From UBA2336 sp036787955 (lineage in GTDB: Bacteria > Bacteroidota > Bacteroidia > Cytophagales > Cyclobacteriaceae): a DNA stretch of 64,000 nucleotides. This document shows, piece after piece, positions 17,351 to 25,835 of the stretch. Every line of letters begins with the position of its first letter. The first letter of the stretch is position 1. Location: NCBI GenBank assembly GCA_036787955.1, contig DAIQOI010000002.1:124001-188000 (forward strand), given 5' to 3'. The notes below the pieces were generated by a model. That model saw only the letters and a program-made list of their open reading frames with translations, had not been told where the DNA came from and ran no database searches. The position numbers were made by a program, and so were the translations under genes.

Positions 17351-18097
17351 TCAACTGCACACAGCAAGCCAGTCCCAGGGATAAGGATCCTTCATCCAGG
17401 CAGGAGGGTTGGAAAATTCAGTGTCCCATGCATATTCTACCTTATCCAGCCTGTTTAGCTGTAAGCCGGCACGGGGAAGAAGAACCTGCAGTTCGGGAGC
17501 GGTATAATGCTTGGTGGTAACTCCGTTGATTGTAACCATTCCCTGAAGAATGTCAGTAATGCCCCCGAGAAATCCGCTTAGTTCTTCAGGATTAATGTCC
17601 TGCGGTGCGGTGCCCTCCTGTCGGTACCAGTCAATAAGCCTCCAGGCAGAAAACAGGTAGGATTCCAGGGAAGGAATGATGATAACAGCCGTACCGCCTT
17701 TTTTCATACAACGTTTGATGTTGCGGAACATCGAAAGGTTTTTTTCAGGGTCGGGAAGCATGATGACGTTGCAGCAGAACACAAAATGCGCCTGCGGAAG
17801 CGGGAGTGTTTCATCAGATAAATCGGCACGCTGAAACACCAGATTTTTGTATTCACGGTTTCTGGCTTCGGCAAGACAACGATCGGAAATGTCCATGGCG
17901 ATGACCCGTTTAAAATACGGTGCCAGATAAGGGAAGGCCTTCCCTATTCCACATCCAAAATCAAAAACAATGTGTTTTGAATTCCGGTATCTTCGGAAAT
18001 ATTTTTTCAGTATGCCTTTTTTATCGCTGGCAAACACATCAAAAATTTCATCCTGATAAACCGGTGCAATAGTGTTCCAGTGGGCGCGCTGATCCAT
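17351..18097 (-). CDS. SAM-dependent class I methyltransferase
   Basis: The 248-residue protein has a Rossmann-type methyltransferase fold: motif I VFDFGCGIGKAFPYL (about residues 45-59), the acidic residue after strand 2 (VIAMDIS), a motif II/III region FQRADLSDETLPLPQAHFVF, and post-motif helices. The substrate is unknown. It stands alone on the minus strand, convergent with czcB and separated from it by 4 nt, with 270 nt of non-coding DNA upstream. Confidence 0.85.
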   Translation of the reverse strand: MDQRAHWNTIAPVYQDEIFDVFASDKKGILKKYFRRYRNSKHIVFDFGCGIGKAFPYLAPYFKRVIAMDISDRCLAEARNREYKNLVFQRADLSDETLPLPQAHFVFCCNVIMLPDPEKNLSMFRNIKRCMKKGGTAVIIIPSLESYLFSAWRLIDWYRQEGTAPQDINPEELSGFLGGITDILQGMVTINGVTTKHYTAPELQVLLPRAGLQLNRLDKVEYAWDTEFSNPPAWMKDPYPWDWLAVCS

Positions 18098-18129
18098 TAC
18101 GTATTCATTTAAAATAAACTAACTAATTC

Positions 18130-18144
18130 GCGGTATTTAACCGC
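18130..18144. repeat. Small inverted repeat upstream of the methyltransferase gene
   Basis: GCGGT-ATTTA-ACCGC lies 33 nt upstream of the methyltransferase start. It could be part of an operator or a short hairpin; there is nothing further to support either. Confidence 0.3.
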
Positions 18145-18216
18145 ATGATAACAATTTCTGTCCGTAAAACCATTAACATTAGTCGAATCGAATTTTGTTC
18201 ACTGCTTGTATCAGCT

Positions 18217-18247
18217 TGTCATCCTGAACCGAACGAAGTAAAGGCGG
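18217..18247. repeat. Likely remnant of a dispersed intergenic repeat
   Basis: TGTCATCCTGAACCGAACGA and the bases after it resemble an intergenic repeat (GTCATCCTGA...GAACGAAGTGAAGG type) that I recall as scattered through many Bacteroidota genomes. Only one copy is in this window, so the dispersed nature is from memory. Confidence 0.4.
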
Positions 18248-18337
18248 AAGGTACTTTCATCAAATCTGTGCGCTAATCATGCCTGCATCTGTGCTCTTTG
18301 CGCTTTACAAGATGCAGATATAGAAGCTTATTTTTCT

Positions 18338-18345
18338 TAAATTTG
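18338..18345 (+). promoter_or_regulatory. -7 promoter box upstream of the OsmC operon
   Basis: TAAATTTG matches TAnnTTTG exactly and lies 22 nt before the ATG at 18368. No matching -33 box is visible at the normal distance. Confidence 0.5.
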
Positions 18346-18367
18346 TTTATCATCAATTAAAAATTAT

Positions 18368-18787
18368 ATGAACATAAAACGCAAAGCCACAGCCGTATGG
18401 AACGGACCGGGAAAAGACGGCAAAGGCATCCTTTCCACACAAAGTACTGTTTTGCACCACACCCAGTACTCCTATTCTTCACGCTTTGAAAGCGGCATAG
18501 GCACCAATCCCGAAGAACTGGTGGCCGCAGCGCATGCCGGTTGTTTTACCATGAAACTCAGCTTTGTGCTGGGCGAAGCCGGATTCACACCTGCCGAATT
18601 AAAAACCGATTGTATCGTTACGTTCGAAAACGGTGTCATATCAGAGTCCAGGCTTGCCGTTCAGGGCAAAATCCCCGGCATCAGCTATGAAAAATTCCTG
18701 GAATGTGTAGAAAACGCCAAAGTGAACTGCCCGATTAGTAAGCTGCTGAATACCTCCATTGTAGCAGAAGCTTCCCTGATAGGTTAA
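18368..18787 (+). CDS. OsmC-family peroxiredoxin
   Basis: This 139-residue protein belongs to the OsmC/Ohr family of thiol peroxidases that reduce organic hydroperoxides. The two redox Cys are in the family positions: Cys59 in AAAHAGCFTMKLS and Cys121 in KVNCPISKLL. The N-terminal AVWNGPGKDGKGILSTQS and FESGIGTNPEELVAAAHA segments are typical of the OsmC branch rather than Ohr. It is followed after 10 nt by the large acyl-CoA dehydrogenase gene, so a link with lipid peroxide or fatty-acid stress is possible. Confidence 0.92.
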   Translation: MNIKRKATAVWNGPGKDGKGILSTQSTVLHHTQYSYSSRFESGIGTNPEELVAAAHAGCFTMKLSFVLGEAGFTPAELKTDCIVTFENGVISESRLAVQGKIPGISYEKFLECVENAKVNCPISKLLNTSIVAEASLIG

Positions 18788-18797
18788 TTGAATTTTT

Positions 18798-21101
18798 ATG
18801 GTACAATCAGACTGGCTGAAAGAAAACCCGAATCTCTACGTTTTCCTTCCTTTGTTTTATGTGGTCTGGTCGGATAATGTGCTGACTGACGATGAATTAA
18901 AAGTATTACACAACCGTATCAATCAGCAGAAATGGATAAGCGACAGCGAAAAGGATTTTTTATTCCGGCAGGTTAATCCGCAAAATCCCCCTACACCCTA
19001 CGAGCTGAAGCAATGGCTTTCAGCCGTGCACAGAGTGCCCCTATTGCCCACCGACAGCCTGGCTGAAATCGGTAACAAAACCGCGGCATTTTACGCAGGC
19101 CAGCCGGTATCTGCCGAGGTCAGCAATGCGCTCAGAGGCATTGAAGAAGAACTTGGCTTCATTGGCCGCGAGGCCACCTATGCATTTCATCCCGAATACA
19201 GACATTCTATCACGCAGCAGTTGCGCACGCGCGAAACCTTTGACGTGCAACGCATGACACAACTGCTCGATGGAAAAGATGCTCCGCTCATCAATCGGGT
19301 TAAAGCGCTTATCTCCTCCCCCGACTTCGCCTACCTCGAAACCGATAACCTGAATGCCTACCGCGAGCAGGTACTCCGGTGGGCGAAGGTGCTGGCCGAA
19401 CATGGTTTTGGATCCATCGCTTACCCACACGAATATGGGGGAAAGGGCGATATGGCCGCTTATTTCACAATAATGGAAACCCTGAGTTACCATGACCTGA
19501 GCCTTGTAGTAAAATTTGGTGTACAGTTCGGGTTGTGGGGCATGAGTGTATACTTCTTAGGTACGGAAAAGCATCATGCCAGGTACCTGAAAGAAATCGG
19601 AACACTGGCGTTGCCGGGATGTTTTGCCATGACAGAAACGGGACATGGATCGAACGTGCGCGGAATTGAGACAACAGCAACCTACAATCATCAGGATAAA
19701 ACCTTTACCATCCACACTCCCACTGAACAGGCGCAAAAGGAATACATAGGCAATGCAGCGCTGCATGGCCGCATGGCTACGGTCTTTGCAAAGCTTATCA
19801 TTAACGACACCGACTTTGGTGTAAATGCATTTATTGTGCCGCTGCGCGATGAAAAAGGAAATGTATTGCCCGGCATTACCATTAAAGATTGCGGACGCAA
19901 ACTCGGACTTAATGGGGTGGACAACGGCATCATCCGGTTTGATCAGGTTGTGATCCCCAAAGAAAACATGCTCGATCGCTTTGCCCGCGTAAACGATGAC
20001 GGGCAATTTGAAAGTCCCATCGCCAGCGATAACCGTAGGTTTTTTACCATGCTGGGCACACTGGTAGGTGGGCGCATCGGCATACCGCGTTCGGGTAATG
20101 CGGCCAGCAAGTCGGCCCTTACCATTGCTATCCGATATGGAGATAAGCGCACACAATTTGGACCTGAAGGCGCTGCCGAAGTACCTATATTGAATTACCG
20201 CACACATCAACGCAGACTTATACCCTTGCTGGCCAATGCCTATGCTCTGCATTTTGCACTGCAATACCTTACGCAACGATTCATTAACCGAACCGAAAAG
20301 GACATGCAGGAAATAGAGGCCCTTGCTGCCGGCCTGAAAGCATGGGGAACCTGGAATACCACAACTACCATCCAGGAATGCCGCGAAGCCTGCGGTGGTA
20401 AAGGCTATCTGTTTGAAAACAGGCTGGGTACACTAAAAAATGATACGGACATCTATACCACATTTGAAGGCGACAATACGGTGTTAATGCAATTGGTAGC
20501 CAAGAGCCGCCTCACCGAGTTTAAACAGGAATTCAGCAGCATGAACGCTTTCGGCCTGCTCAATTACCTGGCTGGCCAGGCTGCCACGGCAATAACCGAA
20601 ATGAACCCGCTCATTGTGCGCAATACCGATGAAACCCACTTGCTTGATCCGGAATTTCACCTGAATGCTTTCCGGTATCGCGAACGCGACATACTCGTTT
20701 CGGCTGCCAGAAGGCTGAAAAGACATATTGATTCGGGTATGGACTCGTTCGATGCCTTTAATGTGTGCCAGCACCACCTGGTACAGGTAGGCTTTGCCTA
20801 TACAGAACGCATTATATTGGAACAATTTCATTTGGCCACCGATTTGGTTGAAGATGACAGCTGCAAAACAGTGTTACGACAGCTATACAGGATATTTGCA
20901 CTCAACCTGCTGGATAAGCACAAGGGCTGGTACCTTGAACAGGGATATATGGAAGGTGTAAAAACCAAAGCCATCCGAAAGCTGCTCAACCAACTTTGCT
21001 GGGAAGTACGTCAGGATGCAGTGCCCCTGGTCAACGCTTTTGCCATACCCGATGCCTGCCTGGCGGCACCTATCGCAATAAATATGGTTAGAAAGCCATG
21101 A
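18798..21101 (+). CDS. Large acyl-CoA dehydrogenase / acyl-CoA oxidase-like flavoprotein
   Basis: At 767 residues this is about twice the size of ordinary acyl-CoA dehydrogenases and closer to peroxisomal-type acyl-CoA oxidases. Segments typical of the superfamily are FAMTETGHGSNVRGIETTAT (FAD and substrate contact, about residue 275), the FAD-binding GDKRTQFGP (about 450), and CGGKGYLFENRLGTLKNDTD with TFEGDNTVLMQLVAKSRL (about 530-575), the latter more like acyl-CoA oxidases. An extra N-terminal domain of about 115 residues and a C-terminal helical domain flank the core. It would perform the first step of beta-oxidation with FAD. Whether O2 or an electron-transfer flavoprotein is the acceptor cannot be read here. 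Confidence 0.87.
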   Translation: MVQSDWLKENPNLYVFLPLFYVVWSDNVLTDDELKVLHNRINQQKWISDSEKDFLFRQVNPQNPPTPYELKQWLSAVHRVPLLPTDSLAEIGNKTAAFYAGQPVSAEVSNALRGIEEELGFIGREATYAFHPEYRHSITQQLRTRETFDVQRMTQLLDGKDAPLINRVKALISSPDFAYLETDNLNAYREQVLRWAKVLAEHGFGSIAYPHEYGGKGDMAAYFTIMETLSYHDLSLVVKFGVQFGLWGMSVYFLGTEKHHARYLKEIGTLALPGCFAMTETGHGSNVRGIETTATYNHQDKTFTIHTPTEQAQKEYIGNAALHGRMATVFAKLIINDTDFGVNAFIVPLRDEKGNVLPGITIKDCGRKLGLNGVDNGIIRFDQVVIPKENMLDRFARVNDDGQFESPIASDNRRFFTMLGTLVGGRIGIPRSGNAASKSALTIAIRYGDKRTQFGPEGAAEVPILNYRTHQRRLIPLLANAYALHFALQYLTQRFINRTEKDMQEIEALAAGLKAWGTWNTTTTIQECREACGGKGYLFENRLGTLKNDTDIYTTFEGDNTVLMQLVAKSRLTEFKQEFSSMNAFGLLNYLAGQAATAITEMNPLIVRNTDETHLLDPEFHLNAFRYRERDILVSAARRLKRHIDSGMDSFDAFNVCQHHLVQVGFAYTERIILEQFHLATDLVEDDSCKTVLRQLYRIFALNLLDKHKGWYLEQGYMEGVKTKAIRKLLNQLCWEVRQDAVPLVNAFAIPDACLAAPIAINMVRKP

Positions 21102-21673
21102 AGCGCGTTTTGATTTTAATAGCGTTGGGGCTATACTTTTTCCTTTTGTCGCATTGCACAAAGCAAAAAGCCATGGAAGGCCAGCCTGTGGTTGCCGATT
21201 CTGTTTACCTGAGCAAGGGCAATCTGATTGTATCGAAAACCTTTGATACACTTCGCAATGCCCTGACTTCAGCCATTGCCGATAGAGGCATGGTGTATGC
21301 AATTTCCTTTTGTAATGAGGCCGCCTATCCGATAACAGCGGTGTATGGACAGGAAGGGGTAACCATCAGGCGTGCATCAGACCGATACCGTAATCCCAAA
21401 AACAGGGCCGACAGCCTGGAAAGTACCGCACTGGCATATTTTGTTACCAATAAATCGCCTCGAATAATCAGAACTGATAACGAAGTTCACTACGTCAAAT
21501 CCATTGTAGTACAGGGCATGTGTCTGTACTGTCACGGTGTGCCTGATAAAGAAATCAATCCCGAAGTGCTTGCAACTATCAGGGAAAAATATCCGGAAGA
21601 CCGTGCCACTGGTTATCGCGAAGGCGACCTGCGTGGATTATGGCACGTGGTGTTCAGGATAAAGCCGGAATAA
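21098..21673 (+). CDS. DUF3365-type heme-binding lipoprotein
   Basis: This 191-residue protein has a lipoprotein signal (FFLLSHC, Cys20) and one CxxCH heme c motif (CLYCHG). The surrounding pattern (ISFCNEAAYPIT, RRASDRYRNPKNRADSLE, GLWHVVFRI) is that of DUF3365/Tll0287-like single-heme sensor or electron-transfer domains. It overlaps the acyl-CoA dehydrogenase gene by 4 nt (ATGA at 21098-21101), so it is in the same operon. The tight coupling hints at electron transfer or redox sensing linked to fatty-acid oxidation, but this is inference. Confidence 0.82.
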   Translation: MKRVLILIALGLYFFLLSHCTKQKAMEGQPVVADSVYLSKGNLIVSKTFDTLRNALTSAIADRGMVYAISFCNEAAYPITAVYGQEGVTIRRASDRYRNPKNRADSLESTALAYFVTNKSPRIIRTDNEVHYVKSIVVQGMCLYCHGVPDKEINPEVLATIREKYPEDRATGYREGDLRGLWHVVFRIKPE

Positions 21674-21755
21674 CCATTGCATTAAGCAAGCCGGAACTTA
21701 AAAATGAAAGTTCATTCACCGGTAGCTAAGCTGATACCGCGTGTTCATCATCAAG

Positions 21756-21828
<73 letters not shown>

Positions 21829-21871
21829 GTTTTCATTATTTACTGCCCACAATGGCGCAGCAAAGAAGGTG

Positions 21872-21902
21872 CAAAAATACTGCATGCCGGCATTTTTGCA
21901 AA
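21872..21902 (-). promoter_or_regulatory. Consensus promoter of tRNA-Thr, overlapping the DUF349 gene end
   Basis: On the minus strand TTTG (21899-21902), a 19-nt spacer and TATTTTTG (21872-21879) form a perfect Bacteroidota consensus. The -33 box abuts the DUF349 stop codon at 21903-21905. The same DNA contains the inverted repeat GCAAAAAT...ATTTTTGC, which may terminate the DUF349 transcript. Confidence 0.7.
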
Positions 21903-23759
21903 TTACTCTGCCACTGTTCGCAATAAACGCAATTGTTGTTTTAACTGATTCAGGCGTGCACCGGCAGCTTCTATTTTTCGGTTTACTTCTTCCCGTAGGC
22001 CATCGGCATTTTTTGAACGGGCAAAGAACTCCAGGTTATTTTTCCACAGCGCTATGTCGTTCTCTACCTTAGCAATTTTTTTGCGGATAACCAATTCCTT
22101 CTGCTGCAGTTTTCTATCAGCACCCGGGCCAGATTTTATTTCCCCGATTTCGTTTTCAAGAATAAGCCGGCTTTTCTCTTCTTCGGGTAAATCTTTTATT
22201 GCCTGGACGAAATTCTCATACGTGTTTTTGTAACGTGTTCGCAACGAGGCAGCCTGGTTGCGCGGAACCTCGCCCAATGAATTGAAACGTTGTGATAACT
22301 CATTCAGCATTTCAACAGATGCCCGCCCTTCTGAAACAGCCTGCTCCATCTGGCTGATTATCTCTTCCTTTAATCTCAGGTTTTCAGCAAGCTGGCTTTC
22401 CTGCAGGTTTCTGCTGTTTCGAAGCTGATTGAAGAAATGGTCGCAGTGTTCTTTAAACTCGGCAAAAATTTTTTCCCTGTATTTATCAGGAACCGGCCCA
22501 ATCTCCTTCCAGCGTTGCTGAAGTTTGCGCAGTTCAGCTGCCGTTGCATCCCAATCCTGGCTGTCACGCAGTTCTTTTGCGCGTTGCACCAGCTCCTGTT
22601 TCATCTGAAGATTGTATTTTCTTTCGGCATCAAGCTTACGCAGAAAAGCATTTTTGCTTTGAAAGAAAGCTTTAAACGCGCTCCAGAACTTTTTAGATAC
22701 CTCTTTGCCCTTGTTGCGCGGCATAGGCCCGGCCTCCTGCCATTGTTTTTGCAAATCGAGAATAGCTTTGGTTTTCTGATTCCATTCTTTAATCCGATCC
22801 GATTGAAAAGAAGCGTATTCCTGAACGCGTTCGCTGAGCTCTGTTTTGATAAGGAGACTTTGCTGAAGTTTTTCCTGCAACTGCTTGTTGTAAGCATCCC
22901 GGCGTGCATAAATGGCATCCGAAGCGGCTTTAAAGCGTTGCCATACGGCCTCTTTCTCTTCGCGGGGAACCGGACCTATATGTTTGAATTCGTGATGGAG
23001 TTCATTCAACTCGCGAAGCGCCTGTTGGATATTTTCCTGCGCGGCCAGCCGCTCGGCACGTTGGCATAGTTCGAGTTTGGCCTCCAGATTTTTCTTGCGA
23101 TCCAACTCCTTCAGCTCGAAGTAGATGCTCTGATTATCATAGAAACGGTCAACCAGTGCATGGTAGTTGGCCCATAATGTTTTGGCATGAATACCCGGCA
23201 CTGCACCCACGGCTCGCCACTCGGCCTGCAGGGCTTTAAACTGTTCGAACTGATTTGCACTGACGTCTTGTGAATCGACCAGTTCACGAAGCCGTTCGAG
23301 GAGTTCCAGCTTTTTTTGGTAATTCTCGTTTCTCCGGTTTTCTTCTTCGCGAAGCTGCTGGCTTTTGCGCTCTTTGATTTGTTTAAACAGCCGGGCAAAT
23401 TGCTCATCGATAGGCTCCCCGCGGTAATCAAAACTGTCGGGGGTACCCCCATCCAGAATGAAGCGATTGAAAGCATGGGTACGTTCCTGCTCACACAGGT
23501 CGTCAAAAGCGGCTTTGATTTCCCGCAGTTCGCGATCGGCTTTTACCGCGTCTGGTTCAGTTGCAAGCTTTTTTACAGCCTGCAACAATTGTTGCTTGGT
23601 AAAGGTGTGGTAATCGGGAGCTTCTTCATGGCGTTCGAGATCATCGGTATTCTGATGAGCGTCCGCCAAATCGGTTTCATTTTGCAAAGCAGACACATGG
23701 GCAATTAACCCGGTCTCATTAACATACTCCTGCACTGCGCTCTTTTCTTCTCGTTCCAT
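21903..23759 (-). CDS. DUF349 repeat protein (coiled coil)
   Basis: This 618-residue protein is made of several DUF349 repeats, seen as the recurring motif W(K/R)xxGPVPRxxxxxxWxxFxxxxxxF (for example EFKHIGPVPREEKEAVWQRF and RWKEIGPVPDKYREKIFAEF), about five copies between residues 150 and 520. Between them are long Glu/Lys/Arg/Gln-rich helices. DUF349 proteins are widespread in Bacteroidota and their role is unknown. The gene lies 52 nt downstream of yqgE on the same strand, and the tRNA-Thr gene follows. Confidence 0.87.
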   Translation of the reverse strand: MEREEKSAVQEYVNETGLIAHVSALQNETDLADAHQNTDDLERHEEAPDYHTFTKQQLLQAVKKLATEPDAVKADRELREIKAAFDDLCEQERTHAFNRFILDGGTPDSFDYRGEPIDEQFARLFKQIKERKSQQLREEENRRNENYQKKLELLERLRELVDSQDVSANQFEQFKALQAEWRAVGAVPGIHAKTLWANYHALVDRFYDNQSIYFELKELDRKKNLEAKLELCQRAERLAAQENIQQALRELNELHHEFKHIGPVPREEKEAVWQRFKAASDAIYARRDAYNKQLQEKLQQSLLIKTELSERVQEYASFQSDRIKEWNQKTKAILDLQKQWQEAGPMPRNKGKEVSKKFWSAFKAFFQSKNAFLRKLDAERKYNLQMKQELVQRAKELRDSQDWDATAAELRKLQQRWKEIGPVPDKYREKIFAEFKEHCDHFFNQLRNSRNLQESQLAENLRLKEEIISQMEQAVSEGRASVEMLNELSQRFNSLGEVPRNQAASLRTRYKNTYENFVQAIKDLPEEEKSRLILENEIGEIKSGPGADRKLQQKELVIRKKIAKVENDIALWKNNLEFFARSKNADGLREEVNRKIEAAGARLNQLKQQLRLLRTVAE

Positions 23760-23811
23760 GGTTATTGTCCATTGTTTAATGAATTCTGCGAAGGGTAAAG
23801 TTACTAAAAAA

Positions 23812-24387
23812 CTAATTTAGAGAGGGATCGAGCGGATAGTTGGCAAATACGGAGTATTTTCCACCCATGTCTTTCAATGCCTTACGCCACATCAGGTCGG
23901 GTTCTGTATGAAACAATAACTCTTCCGTAACATAATCACAAACAATCCAGGTATCCTGCTCCAGTTCTTCCTGTAGTTGCCCCGGACCCCAGCCACTATA
24001 CCCCAGAAAGAAGCGGATTTCTTCCGGACGGAGCTGACCTGTGTCGGCCAGAAATGTTACTTGTTCAAACGATCCGCCCCAGTAAATGCCTTCGGCCACC
24101 GGTTCGCCACCTTCGATGGCAGCGCTGCAGTGAATAAAGTGCAGGGTATCCTGTTGCACCGGCCCTCCTATAAATACCGGATGATCGAGCTTTGAAAGAT
24201 CTTCCAGTATGTCGGATGCTTTTACATCGGCAACTCTGTTTAGCACAAACCCAAAAGAGCCCTCGTCATTGTGCTCGCATAGCAGAACAACCGTTCGCAC
24301 AAAGTTTGGGTCTGGCAGGAAAGGCTCTGATATGAGCAATCTGCCCTTTTCAGGGGGAATCCGGTTTCGGTACTTGAAAAAATCCAT
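23812..24387 (-). CDS. YqgE/AlgH family protein
   Basis: The 191-residue product matches the YqgE/AlgH (UPF0301) family: GRLLISEPFLPDPNFVRTVV at the N-terminus, HNDEGSFGFVLNR, PVFIGGPVQQDTLHFIH, and the C-terminal RFFLGYSGWGPGQLQEEL motif. The biochemical function is unknown; in some bacteria it affects transcription of exopolysaccharide genes. I chose Met 24387 (MDFFKYRNRI) because the family starts close to GRLLIS; the frame is open further upstream to 24414. It is divergent from pdxH. Confidence 0.9.
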   Translation of the reverse strand: MDFFKYRNRIPPEKGRLLISEPFLPDPNFVRTVVLLCEHNDEGSFGFVLNRVADVKASDILEDLSKLDHPVFIGGPVQQDTLHFIHCSAAIEGGEPVAEGIYWGGSFEQVTFLADTGQLRPEEIRFFLGYSGWGPGQLQEELEQDTWIVCDYVTEELLFHTEPDLMWRKALKDMGGKYSVFANYPLDPSLN

Positions 24388-24472
24388 CCCGTTGGTGGCT
24401 GAAATAAAACACATGCAGGCTTATCAAACAAGTGCAAAACATCTGTTTTATTGCGGTAAAAACGAAAAAATC

Positions 24473-25114
24473 ATGAAAACCGATTTGGCTACGCTGCGAA
24501 GAGAATACGCCGGTCAGCTGCTTGACCCCGAAGTGATGTTACCCAATCCTGTGAATCAGTTTGAAAAATGGTTTGATGAAGCCCTGAAGGCGGAAGTTCC
24601 GGAGGTAAACGCCATGACGCTGGCTACCGTGTCGGAGGGTGGAAGACCCAGCCAGCGGGTGGTGTTGTTAAAGGGCGTGGAGAACGGAAAATTTGTGTTT
24701 TACACCAACTACCAGAGTGCCAAGGGGCGAGAGCTTTTAAATAATCCTTTTTGTTCGCTTAACTTTTTTTGGGCCGAGCTTGAACGGCAGGTGCGTATTG
24801 AAGGCATCGCCTCGCGGGTAAGCGAAGAAAAATCGGTTGAGTATTTTAAACTACGTCCCCGGGGCGCCCAGATTGGCGCCTGGGCCTCCCCTCAAAGTGC
24901 CGTGGTAGAAAGCCGCCAAATACTGGAAGAGCGTTATCGCCTCATGGAAAAAAGATTTGAAGGAAAGGAAGTTCCCAAACCCCATCAATGGGGCGGTTAT
25001 GAAGTTGAACCCTACCTGATAGAATTCTGGCAAGGCCGGCCCAACAGGCTACACGACAGAATACTTTATTTAAAACAAGATAAAAGCTGGACTATCAATC
25101 GGTTAGCGCCCTAA
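24473..25114 (+). CDS. pdxH: Pyridoxamine 5'-phosphate oxidase
   Basis: This 213-residue enzyme oxidises pyridoxine or pyridoxamine 5'-phosphate to pyridoxal 5'-phosphate with FMN and O2. Diagnostic segments are PNAMTLATV-like NAMTLATVSEGGRPSQRVVL, FVFYTNYQSAKGREL, the FMN-contact LERQVRIEGIASRVS, RPRGAQIGAWASPQS, and the C-terminal EFWQGRPNRLHDRILY. The length matches the family (about 215). The start at 24473 (MKTDLATLRREYA) is the family start; the frame is open far upstream but that part overlaps yqgE on the other strand. It ends 1 nt before the stop of bshB1 on the opposite strand. Confidence 0.95.
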   Translation: MKTDLATLRREYAGQLLDPEVMLPNPVNQFEKWFDEALKAEVPEVNAMTLATVSEGGRPSQRVVLLKGVENGKFVFYTNYQSAKGRELLNNPFCSLNFFWAELERQVRIEGIASRVSEEKSVEYFKLRPRGAQIGAWASPQSAVVESRQILEERYRLMEKRFEGKEVPKPHQWGGYEVEPYLIEFWQGRPNRLHDRILYLKQDKSWTINRLAP

Positions 25115-25115
25115 A

Positions 25116-25835
25116 TCAAATCAGGTTGGTAAGTAAATCTATGCCGGCAATTCTGCGCACGGTAAATCCCTCACCGTACCGTTTCCCTATAGCGTTGCCG
25201 AATTCACTGGCGCGCCCCTTAACCAGTTCCAGGAATTCCTTCGAAGCAATGTAGGTAGGTGCTTCCCTGCTTTCGGGATTGTACATCTGGCTTTCGTAGG
25301 CCATAAAAGCTGCTTCCTTCACATCCCAAAAATCGCTGATGTCCACGATTATATCAGGCCGGATATAATGGGCCTGAATAAAGTGGCAAAGCATGCGCGG
25401 CCGCCAGGGCGGTTGTGGCCTTCCGTCATCCGATACGGAATGAATTTTAGCTAATCCTGCAAGGAAGCAAGCATCGTTCACCAGCATGGCGGCCCTGCCG
25501 TGGTCAGGATGCCGGTCTTCAACTGCGTTGGCAAGCACAATATCGGGCTGGTACTTGCGGATAACCTGGATGACCTTCAGTTGATTTTCTGCGTCATTCT
25601 GAAAAAATCCGTCTGGCAGGCCCAGGTTTTCACGAACGCTTAACCGCAGAATTTCGGCAGCCCTTGCTGCTTCTTTGGCGCGTATTTCGGGGGTGCCGCG
25701 CGTACCCAGCTCCCCCCGGGTCAGGTCAACTATCCCTACCTTAAAACCCCGGTCCACCTGTTTGGCGATAGTTCCTCCGCACCCCAGCTCGGCATCATCG
25801 GGATGTGCTGCAATGACAAGGATATCCAGTTTCAT
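25116..25835 (-). CDS. bshB1: Bacillithiol biosynthesis deacetylase BshB1 (LmbE/PIG-L family)
   Basis: This 239-residue zinc-dependent deacetylase removes the acetyl group from GlcNAc-malate in the second step of bacillithiol synthesis. The zinc motif AHPDDAELGCGGT (residues 10-22) and the downstream DRHPDHGRAA are intact. The segment DLTRGELGTRGTPEIRAKEA is typical of BshB1 rather than of MshB or mycothiol S-conjugate amidase. Its start overlaps the end of trxB by 4 nt, so two low-molecular-weight thiol/redox functions share an operon. Confidence 0.93.
   Translation of the reverse strand: MKLDILVIAAHPDDAELGCGGTIAKQVDRGFKVGIVDLTRGELGTRGTPEIRAKEAARAAEILRLSVRENLGLPDGFFQNDAENQLKVIQVIRKYQPDIVLANAVEDRHPDHGRAAMLVNDACFLAGLAKIHSVSDDGRPQPPWRPRMLCHFIQAHYIRPDIIVDISDFWDVKEAAFMAYESQMYNPESREAPTYIASKEFLELVKGRASEFGNAIGKRYGEGFTVRRIAGIDLLTNLI

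Noticed and set aside
24209..24472. Open frame extending PdxH upstream by 88 residues
   Set aside because: It overlaps yqgE antisense; the family start and length fit 24473.
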